This document shows positions 6,979 through 16,416 of a stretch of 35,663 bases of DNA, one piece after another. Position 1 is the first letter of the stretch; the number at the start of each line of letters is the position of its first letter. Source of the stretch: Gemmatimonadota bacterium (GTDB lineage Bacteria; Gemmatimonadota; Gemmatimonadetes; Longimicrobiales; Gaopeijiaceae); contig JAGWBP010000014.1 in assembly GCA_021295835.1 (NCBI GenBank), positions 754-36,416 of the forward strand. Reading direction: 5' to 3'. A program made the position numbers and the translations under genes. Below the pieces are notes generated by a model. That model saw only the letters and a program-made list of their open reading frames with translations, was not told the origin of the DNA and did no database searches.

Positions 6979-9192
6979 ATGGCGAACGCGGCGACGACGG
7001 AACGTAGCGAGAAGATCAGCGGGCTGCCCAGGCCCCTGAAGGAGGCGCTGGAGGGGTACGCGCCCCGCCTGGACATCGACGCGATCGCGTTGGCGCACGA
7101 GCTCGCCGCCGAGGCACACTCCGACCAGCGCCGCGCCTCGGGAGAGCCGTTCATCAACCACGCCGTGGAGGTCGCGACGATCGTGGCGCGGCTCCAGCTC
7201 GACAACGTCTCGGTGATAGCGGCCCTGCTGCACGATGTGCCCGAGGACACCGTCATCTCGCTCCAGGGGATCCGCGAGCTCTTCGGCGACGAGGTCGCGG
7301 CCATCGTCAACGGCGTAACCAAGATCGGGCGCGTGCGCTACCGGTCGAGCACCGAGCGTCAGGTCGAGAACTACCGCAAGCTCCTGCTATCGATGGCCAA
7401 CGACGCCCGGGTCATCCTCATCAAGCTGGCCGACCGCCTGCACAACATGCGCACACTGCGCCACCTCTCGGCCACCAAGCAGGAGGCGATCGCCCGCGAG
7501 ACACGCGAGATATACGCCCCGCTAGCGCACCGCCTCGGGATGGCGGCCGTCAAGTGGGAGCTGGAGGACCTGGCCTTCAAGTACCTCGACCGCGAGTCGT
7601 ACGACAAGCTGCGCAAACTCGTCCGCCAGAGGCGGCGGGCACGCGAGCGCCATGTCCTCGAGCTGCAGCGCCCGCTGGCCGAGGCTCTGGAGGAGGCAGG
7701 AGTCGGAGCCGAGGTCACGGGACGGCCGAAGCACCTCTGGTCGATCCACCGCAAGATGGTGACCCAGGGGCGCAGCTACGACGAGATATACGATCTGATG
7801 GCGCTGCGAGTGATCACCGACAGCGTGCAGGACTGCTACGCCGCCCTCGGGGTGATTCACAGCCGCTGGACGCCGATTCAGGAGCGCTTCCATGACTACG
7901 TGGCGACGCCGAAGTCGAACATGTACCAGTCGATCCACACGACCGTGTACGGTCCTGCCGGGCGCCGCTACGAGGTGCAGATCCGCACCAGGGAGATGCA
8001 CAAGACCGCCGAGTTCGGGATCGCGGCCCACTGGCGCTACAAGTCCGACGGCAGGGAGAGCGGGGTCGACGACGCTCTGACCTGGTTCAGGCAGGTGCTC
8101 GAGTGGCAGAAGGACGCAAGCGATCCCGAGGATTTCATGGCGTTCCTGCGAATGGACCTCTTCCACGGCGAGATATTCGTCTTCACGCCGAAGGGCGATG
8201 TCAGGCAGCTGCCGGTCGACTCCTCGCCAATCGACTTCGCCTTCTCGGTGCACACCGAGATCGGCCTGCACTGTGCAGGCGCGAAGGTGAACGGGCGCAT
8301 CGTACCGCTGTCGCACAAGCTCGTCGGCGGAGACTCGGTGGAGATCCTCACCAGTCCCCGCCAGTGGCCAAGCCGGGACTGGCTCGGCTTCGTCAAGACG
8401 TCGCGCGCTCGCCAGAAGATCCGGCAGTGGGTGCGTCGTCGCGAGTTCGACACGGCGCTAAGGCTAGGGCAGGAGATCTTCGCGCGGGCGCTCCGCAAGG
8501 GACGTCACCCCAGACCGGGCGACAGCGCGTCGGAGCGGGTGGCCCACGCCCTCGGACACAAGGGGCGCAGCGAGATGCTGGCCGCGCTCGGCCGCGGCGA
8601 CATCGGCACCACCAAGGTGGTCAGGGCATTCTACCCGGAGGCCGATCCCTCCGCTGCGCCCAAGCGGTCTCCCTCGGCGCTGGAGCGCATCGCCGACAGG
8701 ATCCGCAAGTCGAACCGCGGGGTGACGATCCAGGGCATGGACAGCATGATGGTCCGCTACTCGAAGTGCTGCCAGCCCGTTCCCGGGGACACGGTCGTCG
8801 GCTACACCACGCGCGGAAGGGGGATATCGATCCACCGCACCGACTGCCCCAACGTCCTGCATCTCGACAAGGACCCGGAGCGAAGGGTCGAGATCGAGTG
8901 GCGGGCGGAGCGCGGGGACCGCTTCTTCGTGCACCTGCAGATGGAGGGCACCGACCGACGGGGCCTCCTAAGCGACGTCGCCCGCACCATCAGCGAGACC
9001 GCCACCGACATTCAGCACGCCGACATGCGGAGCCGCGACGGCGGCATGACGGCCGCCTTCGTCGTCGAGGTCCAGAATCTGACTCACCTCAACCGCATCG
9101 TGCAGGCGGTGAAGCGGGTGAAGGGGGTCGTCTCGGTGGTGCGGCGAGAGAGCTTCCAGGAGAGCGACCTCGCCGACGTCGTGGCGGACTGA
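6979..9192 (+). CDS. relA: Bifunctional (p)ppGpp synthetase/hydrolase, RelA/SpoT family
   Basis: A 737-residue long RSH protein that makes and degrades the alarmone (p)ppGpp in the cytosol. The hydrolase domain (about 35-190) keeps the HD motif His85-Asp86 with Glu89-Asp90 (HDVPED) and His61, so hydrolysis looks intact. The synthetase domain (about 220-360) has the YQSIHTTV segment. Its regulatory motif reads RFHD (303-306), where bifunctional enzymes usually have RFKD. The TGS domain (about 395-455) and a CCQPVPGD segment near 593 follow, then a C-terminal ACT domain (about 660-735). The start at ATG 6979 is set by the leaderless -10 box. The stop is 18 bases from uvrB. It could equally be named rsh or spoT, because the hydrolase site is intact. 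Confidence 0.95.
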   Translation: MANAATTERSEKISGLPRPLKEALEGYAPRLDIDAIALAHELAAEAHSDQRRASGEPFINHAVEVATIVARLQLDNVSVIAALLHDVPEDTVISLQGIRELFGDEVAAIVNGVTKIGRVRYRSSTERQVENYRKLLLSMANDARVILIKLADRLHNMRTLRHLSATKQEAIARETREIYAPLAHRLGMAAVKWELEDLAFKYLDRESYDKLRKLVRQRRRARERHVLELQRPLAEALEEAGVGAEVTGRPKHLWSIHRKMVTQGRSYDEIYDLMALRVITDSVQDCYAALGVIHSRWTPIQERFHDYVATPKSNMYQSIHTTVYGPAGRRYEVQIRTREMHKTAEFGIAAHWRYKSDGRESGVDDALTWFRQVLEWQKDASDPEDFMAFLRMDLFHGEIFVFTPKGDVRQLPVDSSPIDFAFSVHTEIGLHCAGAKVNGRIVPLSHKLVGGDSVEILTSPRQWPSRDWLGFVKTSRARQKIRQWVRRREFDTALRLGQEIFARALRKGRHPRPGDSASERVAHALGHKGRSEMLAALGRGDIGTTKVVRAFYPEADPSAAPKRSPSALERIADRIRKSNRGVTIQGMDSMMVRYSKCCQPVPGDTVVGYTTRGRGISIHRTDCPNVLHLDKDPERRVEIEWRAERGDRFFVHLQMEGTDRRGLLSDVARTISETATDIQHADMRSRDGGMTAAFVVEVQNLTHLNRIVQAVKRVKGVVSVVRRESFQESDLADVVAD

Positions 9193-9210
9193 GGAGGTAC
9201 GTTCCTTCTC

Positions 9211-11307
9211 ATGCCTGACTTCGAGATCCGCGCCCCCTTCGAACCGCGTGGCGACCAGCCCTCCGCCATCGCCGAGCTGACCGCCGGCCTGGGGGCGGGC
9301 GTCCGCTTCCAGACGCTGCTGGGTGCGACCGGGACCGGCAAGACGCTGACGATGGCCCATGTGATCGCGCGCTCCGGTCGCCCGGCGCTGGTGATGTCGC
9401 ACAACAAGACCCTCGCGGCGCAGCTCTACGGCGAACTCGGGTCGCTGATGCCGGCCAACGCGGTCGAGTACTTCGTCTCGTACTACGACTACTACCAGCC
9501 CGAGGCGTACATACCGGCTACCGACACCTACATCGAAAAGGACGCGTCGATCAACGAGGACATTGAGCGGCTGCGGCTGCGCGCCACCTCGTCGCTCATC
9601 GAGCGGCGCGACGTAGTCGTGGTTGCGTCGGTCTCGTGCATCTACGGCCTCGGCAATCCCGTCGACTACCGCAGCCTCATGGTGCACCTCGAGGTGGGCG
9701 ACAAGGTGCCTCGGCAGGAGATGCTGCGTTCGCTCGTGGACATCCTCTACAAGCGCAACGACATCGCCTTCGAGCGGGGCGTCTTCCGCGTTCGCGGCGA
9801 CACGGTCGAGGTCTTTCCCGCCTACGAGGAGCAGGCGATTCGGGTCGAGCTGTGGGGAGATGAGATCGAGAGGATAACCCGCTTCGACCCGCTGACCGGG
9901 GGCACGATCGCAGCGCTGGAGCGCACCTCCATCTACCCAGCCTCGCACTATGTGACTCGACGCCGCACGATCGAGGAGATGGCGCCGCTGGTGCGGGCCG
10001 AGATGGAGGCGCAGGTGGCCGACTTCACCGCTTCGGGGAAGCTCCTGGAGGCGCAGCGGATCGAGAGCCGCACCAACTTCGACCTCGAGATGATGCTCGA
10101 GATGGGGACATGCCCGGGGATCGAGAACTACAGCCGCTATACGAGCGCCCGCGAGCCCGGCGAGCGCCCGGCGTGCCTCCTGGACTTCTTCCCCGAGGAC
10201 TACCTCCTAATCGTGGACGAGTCGCATGTGACGATCCCCCAGATCCACGGGATGTACCGGGGCGACCGGTCGCGCAAGCGTACCCTCGTCGAGCACGGCT
10301 TCCGGCTTCCTTCCGCGGTCGACAACCGCCCCCTCACCTTCGACGAGTGGCGTTCGCTCCTGAATCAGGTCGTCTTCGTCTCGGCGACGCCCGGCGACTA
10401 CGAGCTGAAGCTCTCCGAGGGCGTCGTCACGGAGCAGATCATCCGGCCGACGGGGCTGGTCGATCCCGAGGTCGAGGTGCGACCCGTGGAGGGGCAGGTG
10501 GACGATCTGCTCGCCGAGATCCAGACTTGCGCCGAGCGCGACGAGAGGGTGCTGGTGACCACTCTCACCAAGCGGATGGCCGAGGAGCTCTCGGAGTACC
10601 TCCAGTCGGTGGGGGTGCGGGTACGGTACATGCACGCGGACATCGACACGATCGAGAGGATGGAGATCCTCAGGACGCTGCGCCTGGGGCGGATCGATGT
10701 CCTGGTCGGAATCAATCTGCTTCGGGAGGGGCTGGACCTGCCGGAGGTCTCGCTGGTGGCGATCCTGGATGCCGACAAGGAGGGGTTTCTGCGCAACGCC
10801 CGCTCCCTCATCCAGACGGTGGGGAGGGCGGCCCGCAATGCGAATGGACGGGCGATCCTCTACGCGGAACGGGTCACCGGGTCGATGCGGGCGTGCATCG
10901 AGGAGACGGAGCGCCGCCGCCGGGTGCAGGTCGCCCACAACGAGCGCCACGGCATCGTGCCGCAGACTATCCGGAAGAGCATCGAGGAGATCGAGCGCGC
11001 CACCCGGGTGGCCGACGCCCGCGAGCGACCCGCAGCCAAGGTGGCGGAGCCCGTCTCGGAGTACGGCGAGGAGATTCCCCCCGAAGCCTTCCTGAAGATC
11101 CTGCAGGCGGAGATGGCCAAGGCGGCGGAGGCCCTCGATTTCGAACGGGCAGCCGCCCTCAGGGACCAGATCCTCGACCTCAGGGAGGCGGCGGGGCGAG
11201 CGGATCGCGGAGCGAGCCCGGCGCGCGCGCAAACTCATCCGCTGAACCGCGGTCGAGCGTCGGCGCACCCGCCGAGTCGATCGTTGGCAGCACTCAACGA
11301 CGAGTGA
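9211..11307 (+). CDS. uvrB: Excinuclease ABC subunit B
   Basis: The damage-verification helicase of nucleotide excision repair, working with UvrA and UvrC. The Walker A motif GATGTGKT is at residues 38-45. The beta-hairpin region that clamps DNA (YFVSYYDYYQPEAYIP) is near residues 88-104. A DESH motif (LLIVDESH) is near residue 336. The C-terminal UVR domain (KAAEALDFERAAALRDQI) is near 633-650. The last 40 residues are a polar, probably disordered tail beyond the usual end. Total length is 698, slightly longer than typical. ATG 9211 is preceded by GGAGG at 9193-9197, a long spacing of 13. The TGA overlaps the tsaE GTG (GTGA). Confidence 0.97.
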   Translation: MPDFEIRAPFEPRGDQPSAIAELTAGLGAGVRFQTLLGATGTGKTLTMAHVIARSGRPALVMSHNKTLAAQLYGELGSLMPANAVEYFVSYYDYYQPEAYIPATDTYIEKDASINEDIERLRLRATSSLIERRDVVVVASVSCIYGLGNPVDYRSLMVHLEVGDKVPRQEMLRSLVDILYKRNDIAFERGVFRVRGDTVEVFPAYEEQAIRVELWGDEIERITRFDPLTGGTIAALERTSIYPASHYVTRRRTIEEMAPLVRAEMEAQVADFTASGKLLEAQRIESRTNFDLEMMLEMGTCPGIENYSRYTSAREPGERPACLLDFFPEDYLLIVDESHVTIPQIHGMYRGDRSRKRTLVEHGFRLPSAVDNRPLTFDEWRSLLNQVVFVSATPGDYELKLSEGVVTEQIIRPTGLVDPEVEVRPVEGQVDDLLAEIQTCAERDERVLVTTLTKRMAEELSEYLQSVGVRVRYMHADIDTIERMEILRTLRLGRIDVLVGINLLREGLDLPEVSLVAILDADKEGFLRNARSLIQTVGRAARNANGRAILYAERVTGSMRACIEETERRRRVQVAHNERHGIVPQTIRKSIEEIERATRVADARERPAAKVAEPVSEYGEEIPPEAFLKILQAEMAKAAEALDFERAAALRDQILDLREAAGRADRGASPARAQTHPLNRGRASAHPPSRSLAALNDE

Positions 11308-11774
11308 TAACAGCGAGCTCACGGGCGCGCCTGGCCCAGGGGGAGCTCGAGGAGTGGGGCACCCAGGTCGGCAGGCTCGCGCGGCCGCCGGTCTTCATCG
11401 GCCTGCGGGGGCCGCTGGGCGCCGGAAAGTCGATCCTGGCGCGCGCGGTGGCGCGGGCGATGGGGGTCGGTGGCGCGCTCCCCTCTCCGACCTTCAACCT
11501 GCTTTTTCGGTACGATCTTCCCGACGGTCGGGGCGTGGTTCACGCCGATCTCTTCCGGGTGGAGTCGACGGCGGAGCTGTGGGAGCTCGGCTGGCGCGAG
11601 CTCCTGGGCGACCCCGACGCGGTGGCGCTGGTGGAGTGGTGCGAGCGGGCTGGCGACGAGCTGCCCCCGGACCGGTGGGAGGTTGCGCTCGAACACGTGC
11701 CGGGAGTCCCGGGAGTGCGCGATATGGAGGTCGTTCGCTTCGGGAACCCCACGGCGCTTCCAGCGCTCTCGTGA
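11304..11774 (+). CDS. tsaE: tRNA t6A biosynthesis ATPase TsaE
   Basis: A 156-residue P-loop ATPase that, with TsaB and TsaD, transfers the threonylcarbamoyl group to A37 of ANN-decoding tRNAs. The Walker A sequence GPLGAGKS is at residues 36-43, followed by the family string SPTFNLLFRY and HADLFR. GTG 11304 overlaps the uvrB stop as GTGA; there is no other good start upstream. Its own TGA overlaps the GTG of tsaB in the same way. The overlapping tsaE-tsaB pair is a common bacterial arrangement. Confidence 0.93.
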   Translation: MITASSRARLAQGELEEWGTQVGRLARPPVFIGLRGPLGAGKSILARAVARAMGVGGALPSPTFNLLFRYDLPDGRGVVHADLFRVESTAELWELGWRELLGDPDAVALVEWCERAGDELPPDRWEVALEHVPGVPGVRDMEVVRFGNPTALPALS

Positions 11775-12526
11775 AGCCTTCGGCCCCCGCCTGTGCGCCT
11801 CGCGGCCCGGTTCTCGCCATCGAGACTTCCTGGCGGATCGGGTCGGTGGCGCTTGGCGTCGACGGCGCAGTGGCCGCTCGCCGCTTCCTGACGACCCCGC
11901 GGGCGCACTCGGCGACGCTGATCGCCGCGATCCGCGAGGTGCTGGGCGAGAAGGCGCTGTACCCCGCCGACCTGGTTGGGATCGCCATAGGGTCTGGGCC
12001 GGGCTCCTTCACCGGTGTCCGTATCGGGGCGGCGGCCGCAAAGGGGTTTGCGGCCACTCTGGAGATTCCGCTCTACCCCACCTCCACCCTGCGGGCGGCG
12101 GCGTGCGCCGAGGAGACCCTCGCAGGCGCAGCCGACCTGCCGCCCGAAGTGTGGAGTGGAAGCGGGGGTCCCCCGGTCGTGGGGGGGACCCGACCGGAAC
12201 ACAGGTACGTCCTCCTCGACGCGCGGAGCGGGCGCGTGTACGGCGCCGGCTACGACGTGGGCAGTGCGGGAGGGCCAGTGGAGGTGCGGGCACCGCACGG
12301 CGGGACGATCCTGGATGTGGTCAACGCACGGCCCGCGGTGGGCACGGTCTTCGTCGGCGACGGAGCGCTGACCCACGAGTCGCTCCTGGGCGCGGCTGGC
12401 TTCGAGGTGCGCCCGGCTCCGGCTGGCGTGCCGCTTGCCGATGCGGTCTACCTGTGCTGTCCGTGGGAGTCAGTGGATGCGGCCGCCTGGGAGCCCTCCT
12501 ACATCAGGCGATGGCGACCCGGCTGA
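11771..12526 (+). CDS. tsaB: tRNA t6A biosynthesis protein TsaB
   Basis: A 251-residue ASKHA-fold protein, the non-catalytic partner that scaffolds TsaD and TsaE. The N-terminal VLAIETSWRIGSVAL and the signature GIAIGSGPGSFTGVRIG are typical. GTG 11771 overlaps the tsaE stop (GTGA). A Gly/Pro-rich insertion near residues 130-140 (SGSGGPPVVGG) is encoded by a perfect hairpin (12166-12191) and may be a lineage-specific insertion. After the stop, 153 bases with no clear features separate it from holA. Confidence 0.92.
   Translation: MKPSAPACAPRGPVLAIETSWRIGSVALGVDGAVAARRFLTTPRAHSATLIAAIREVLGEKALYPADLVGIAIGSGPGSFTGVRIGAAAAKGFAATLEIPLYPTSTLRAAACAEETLAGAADLPPEVWSGSGGPPVVGGTRPEHRYVLLDARSGRVYGAGYDVGSAGGPVEVRAPHGGTILDVVNARPAVGTVFVGDGALTHESLLGAAGFEVRPAPAGVPLADAVYLCCPWESVDAAAWEPSYIRRWRPG
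12166..12191 (+). other. GC-rich hairpin within tsaB
   Basis: GGGTCCCCC (12166-12174) pairs perfectly with GGGGGACCC (12183-12191) around an 8-base loop. It encodes a low-complexity Gly/Pro stretch of TsaB. It may be a small palindromic insertion that kept the reading frame. Confidence 0.4.
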
Positions 12527-12679
12527 TCCTCGGCGGCGGGCGGCCCCGATCCTGCCAACCCCCAAGAAGGGCCTCTCCCTTGCTCGCCTTCCGTCGATCG
12601 TGCATTCTCAGGCGACGGTGGGAACCTCGGTCGAGCACCCGTCGCCCTGGCGGCCGGGTAGTGCCGGAGAAGATCCGCG

Positions 12680-13690
12680 ATGTCTCTTCCCAAACCCCTG
12701 CTCGACGCCCACGGCGGCGGCGTCTTCTTCCTCCACGGCGCCGACGAGCACCGCAAGGCGGCGGCGGCGAAGGAGCTTGTGGAACGCTACGCGGACCCCG
12801 CCACGGCCGACTTCAACGTGGATCGGATCGACGGCGCGGACGCCACTGTCGAGAGGCTGGCGTCGGTGATCGCCACCCCCCCGATGCTCGCCGAATGGCG
12901 AGTCGTGCACCTTAGGGACGCCGAGGAGGTGGCATCTAGCCCGAAGGCCCGGAAGCTCCTGCTGGAGACGGCCCGCAAGCCGCCGCCGGGTCTGGCGTTG
13001 ATCGTGCAGGCTACCGTCCCGCGCCGATCCCGAGCCCGGTTCTACACCGATCTGGCAAGGATAGCCACATCGTCCGAATTCAGGCCGGTGCCGGAGTACG
13101 AGGTGCCGGACTGGCTCGTCTCCTGGGCCAGCGAGGAGCTGGGGGCCGAGCTTCGCCTCGATGCAGCGCGGGCGCTGGCAGCCTCGGTCGGGACGGAGCT
13201 GGGAGTCCTCACGCAGGAGCTCCGGAAGCTTGCCGAGATGGCGGGCGTGGGCACCGCAGTCGACCTCGAGGTCGTACGCCGAGGCGGCATGCGCCTCGCT
13301 CGCCAGGACCGGTGGGCGTGGTTCGACCTAGTGGGTGGCCGCGAGATCGGCAAGGCCGTGCGGGCGCTCCCGACGCTGATCGACCAGGGGGAGACGGCTG
13401 TCGGCCTCGTCATCGGGCTCTCGGTCCAGATGCTCCGCGTCGGAATTGCGGTCGAGGGTGGCAAGCAGGCACTCGAGCGTGCGCTGCCGCCGTACCAGCG
13501 CTTCCTCTCCGGGCGGATCGCGGGCCAGGCGCGCAGGTGGAGGCGCGAGGAGCTGGCGGCCGCCCTTCTCGGCCTCCGCAGGCTGGACCGCCTCCTCAAG
13601 GCCAGCTCGCTCCCCGGCGACCTCCTGATCGAGGAGTGGCTGCTCGGCCTTGCGGCTCGCTCAAGGCCGAGGCGAGGGGCCGTGGCGTGA
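12680..13690 (+). CDS. holA: DNA polymerase III delta subunit
   Basis: A 336-residue clamp-loader subunit that opens the beta sliding clamp. The N-terminal domain begins GGGVFFLHGADEHRK, the HolA equivalent of a degenerate P-loop region. It is followed by DFNVDRIDG and PPMLAEWRVVHLRD, typical of the family. The C-terminal helical collar domain (about 210-325) contains LIGLSVQMLRV-like helices. ATG 12680 has GGAGAAG 9 bases upstream. The TGA overlaps the copA GTG (GTGA), coupling the replication gene to a metal pump, which is an unusual pairing. Confidence 0.93.
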   Translation: MSLPKPLLDAHGGGVFFLHGADEHRKAAAAKELVERYADPATADFNVDRIDGADATVERLASVIATPPMLAEWRVVHLRDAEEVASSPKARKLLLETARKPPPGLALIVQATVPRRSRARFYTDLARIATSSEFRPVPEYEVPDWLVSWASEELGAELRLDAARALAASVGTELGVLTQELRKLAEMAGVGTAVDLEVVRRGGMRLARQDRWAWFDLVGGREIGKAVRALPTLIDQGETAVGLVIGLSVQMLRVGIAVEGGKQALERALPPYQRFLSGRIAGQARRWRREELAAALLGLRRLDRLLKASSLPGDLLIEEWLLGLAARSRPRRGAVA

Positions 13691-16020
13691 CGGCGATCGG
13701 CTCTTCGCCGGTGGGGCATCCGGACGCCCACGCTGAGCTGGGTCTCGCCGTCACCGGAATGCACTGCGCGTCGTGCGTGCGCAGCATCGAGAGGGCGCTC
13801 GAGGGGGTGGAGGGAGTGTCGGAGGCGAGCGCCAGTCTCGTGGAGGAGGTCGTGCGGGTGCGCTTCGATCCCTCCGGCCTAGGCCCCGACGCCCTGGTCG
13901 GGGCGGTGGAGGCGGCGGGGTACGGCGCGGAGGTGCTCGCTGGCGCCGACGCGGCGACCGAGGCGGAGATCAGGCAGGGAGAGCGCCGCGAGGCAGAGGA
14001 GCGCGCGCTCAGGCGGCGCCTCTGGACCGGACTGGGACTGGGCGCGCCGATCGTCCTGATCGGGCATTGGGGGATGATCCCGGGGCTGCCTGCGATGGGC
14101 GAAGGTCTTCGCACCGGGCTCGAGTGGACATCGGGAGTGCTCGCACTGCCGATCCTGCTGTACTCCGGTTGGGGGTTCTTCCACGGCGCCTGGCTGGCCG
14201 CCAGGCGCGGCGCGGCGGAGATGAACACCCTGATTGCGCTCGGGACCGGAGCGGCTTGGCTCTACTCCACGGTAGCGCTGGCCGCACCCGCCCTCTTCCC
14301 CGAGGGGAGCGCCCGTCCCTTCTACGAGACGGTAGCCGTGGTGATCACGCTCGTCCTCCTCGGCCAGGGGATCGAGGCTCGCGCCCGTAGGCGGACCGCC
14401 GAGGCGCTCCGTGCGCTCTTCGACCTCGCCCCCGAGACCGCCGAGCGCCTGGATGGCGGGAAGGTCGAGACGGTGCCGGTGGCCACGATCTCGCCCGGCG
14501 ACCTGGTCCTGGTGCGGCCAGGCGCGCGAGTCCCCCTCGACGGGCGCGTGACGAGCGGCGAGAGCGATCTGAACGAATCCATGCTGACGGGCGAGAGTGC
14601 GCCCGCCCTCAGGGTGCCGGGAGACGAGGTTGTTGGCGGCACGATCAACGGCACGGGAGCGCTCACAGTCGAGGTCACCCGGGTGGGGGCCGACACGTTG
14701 CTCGCTCGCATCGGTACGATGGTGCGGCGGGCCCAGGCGACCAAGCCGCCGATCCAGCGAACGGTTGACGAGGTCGCGCGCTTCTTCGTTCCTTCGGTTG
14801 TGGTCGTCGCTATCGCCACCTTCGGTGTCTGGATGGCCGTGGGACCCGATCCGCGGCTGAGCTACGCCATGACGACTGCGGTGGCGGTGCTGGTGATCGC
14901 GTGTCCCTGCGCACTCGGGCTCGCCACGCCGATCTCGGTGATGATCGCGATCGGCAACGCGGCCCGACGGGGCGTGCTTGTGCGCGACGGCCAGGCTCTT
15001 CAGCGGGCTCGGAGGGTCGACACAGTCGTTCTCGACAAGACCGGCACGCTGACCGTGGGCCGGCCCGAGGTGGTGTTCGCGGAGACGGTGGGTGACGCTC
15101 GGGAGGCCGACTACCTGGCTGCCGCAGCGAGCGTCGAGGCCCGGGCGGAGCACGCCGCAGCTCGCGCCATCGTCGCCTACGCCGAGGAGCGAGGGTTCGA
15201 GTTGCCAGAGGTCGAGCACTTTGCGGCACACCCGGGGAAGGGTGCCTCAGGTTTCGTCGAGGGTCGCCGCGTGCTGGTGGGATCGCCGTCCTTTGCGGCC
15301 GAGGCCGGGGTGGACACGGTGCCGCTGAGTGCCCAGCTGGCCGAGGTCGCGGCGCAGGGCGCGACCCCGGTGATGGTAGTCCTCGATGGCCGAGCGAGGG
15401 GACTGCTCGGACTGGCCGACACCCTGCGTCCCGATGCGCGTGACGCTGTGGCGAGGCTCCGGGGAAGCGGCGTGGATGTGGTCATGCTGACGGGCGACGC
15501 CCCCGCCCCCGCCCGCCGGGTCGCGGAGCAGGTCGGGATCCAGAGGGTCTCGTCGCGGGTGTCTCCCACCGTCAAGGCCCGTGCGATAGAACGGCTTCAG
15601 GGCGATGGGCGGGTGGTAGCAATGGTGGGCGATGGAATCAACGATGCTCCCGCCCTGGCCATGGCGGATGTGGGGGTCGCGATGGGAAGCGGCACCGACG
15701 TGGCGCTCCAGACCGGCGATGTCGCGCTCCTGGGCGATTCGCTGCACGGGATCGAGACGCTGATCGGGGTCTCCCGGGCCACCGGGCGCAACATCGCACA
15801 GAATCTCGTGGGTGCATTCGCCTACAATGTGCTCGGAATACCGATCGCCGCCGGGGTCCTCTACCCGTCTCTGGGAGTGCTCCTGTCGCCGATGATCGCC
15901 GGCGCCGCCATGGCCTTCAGCTCGGTCACGGTGGTGGCGAACGCAAACCGTCTGCGTGCGCGCGGACCAGACTCCGGCACACGGGGCGGTCGCGGCTTTC
16001 TCGGGCGGTCGTCACCTTGA
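13687..16020 (+). CDS. copA: Copper-translocating P1B-type ATPase
   Basis: A 777-residue inner-membrane pump that exports Cu(I) using ATP. A single N-terminal heavy-metal-associated domain carries GMHCASC (Cys27, Cys30). The transmembrane metal site is CPC at 406-408. The phosphorylation site is Asp450 in DKTGTLT, the actuator loop is LTGES, the nucleotide domain has the His-Pro pair in AAHPGKG, and the hinge is GDGINDAPALA. These features indicate the CopA-type monovalent-copper class, although silver may also be carried. No copper regulator or chaperone gene is adjacent. GTG 13687 overlaps the holA stop, and the start agrees with the position of the metal-binding domain. Confidence 0.95.
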   Translation: MTAIGSSPVGHPDAHAELGLAVTGMHCASCVRSIERALEGVEGVSEASASLVEEVVRVRFDPSGLGPDALVGAVEAAGYGAEVLAGADAATEAEIRQGERREAEERALRRRLWTGLGLGAPIVLIGHWGMIPGLPAMGEGLRTGLEWTSGVLALPILLYSGWGFFHGAWLAARRGAAEMNTLIALGTGAAWLYSTVALAAPALFPEGSARPFYETVAVVITLVLLGQGIEARARRRTAEALRALFDLAPETAERLDGGKVETVPVATISPGDLVLVRPGARVPLDGRVTSGESDLNESMLTGESAPALRVPGDEVVGGTINGTGALTVEVTRVGADTLLARIGTMVRRAQATKPPIQRTVDEVARFFVPSVVVVAIATFGVWMAVGPDPRLSYAMTTAVAVLVIACPCALGLATPISVMIAIGNAARRGVLVRDGQALQRARRVDTVVLDKTGTLTVGRPEVVFAETVGDAREADYLAAAASVEARAEHAAARAIVAYAEERGFELPEVEHFAAHPGKGASGFVEGRRVLVGSPSFAAEAGVDTVPLSAQLAEVAAQGATPVMVVLDGRARGLLGLADTLRPDARDAVARLRGSGVDVVMLTGDAPAPARRVAEQVGIQRVSSRVSPTVKARAIERLQGDGRVVAMVGDGINDAPALAMADVGVAMGSGTDVALQTGDVALLGDSLHGIETLIGVSRATGRNIAQNLVGAFAYNVLGIPIAAGVLYPSLGVLLSPMIAGAAMAFSSVTVVANANRLRARGPDSGTRGGRGFLGRSSP

Positions 16021-16101
16021 CGGGTGCGACCGGTGGCCGTTTCTTTCCTGACCTGTTGCGAGCGGTTGGGTCGGGCAGCGCGCCAGCATGAGCGAGGGAT
16101 C

Positions 16102-16401
16102 ATGACGAAAGCGGATATCGTTGAGCAGGTGGCGCGGGCGATCGGGCCTGGGGTGACCAAGAGGGAGTGTGCACTGGTAGTCGACGGCTTCCTGAACGCC
16201 GTCACGCGGGCCCTCTCCCAGGGCGACGGTATCGAGATCCGGGGTTTCGGCTCCTTCAAGGTGCGTCGCAGAAGTGCTCGCATGGCCCGCAATCCACGCA
16301 CGGGCGAGCCGGTGGAGGTGCCAGCCCGGGTCGCGCCGGTCTTCAAGCCGTCAAAGCTCATGCGGGCGGAGGTGGCGCGGCTGAGTGCGCAGGATGAGTA
16401 G
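16102..16401 (+). CDS. HU/IHF-family nucleoid DNA-binding protein
   Basis: A 99-residue histone-like protein that bends DNA as a dimer. MTKADIVEQVA matches the N-terminal helix, GFGSFKVRRR the beta-saddle, and ARNPRTGEPVEVPAR the DNA-embracing arm with its conserved NPRTG and Pro, followed by FKPSK. The start is ATG 16102, with a GAGGGA element directly before it. A longer frame from 16024 adds residues not found in the family. HU and IHF subunits cannot be told apart from this sequence alone. Confidence 0.92.
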   Translation: MTKADIVEQVARAIGPGVTKRECALVVDGFLNAVTRALSQGDGIEIRGFGSFKVRRRSARMARNPRTGEPVEVPARVAPVFKPSKLMRAEVARLSAQDE

Positions 16402-16416
16402 TGCGCCAGGTGGACG

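Noticed and set aside
10110..11303. Long N-terminal extension of the tsaE reading frame
   Set aside because: It is the antiphase shadow of uvrB; TsaE homology begins only after the GTG at 11304.
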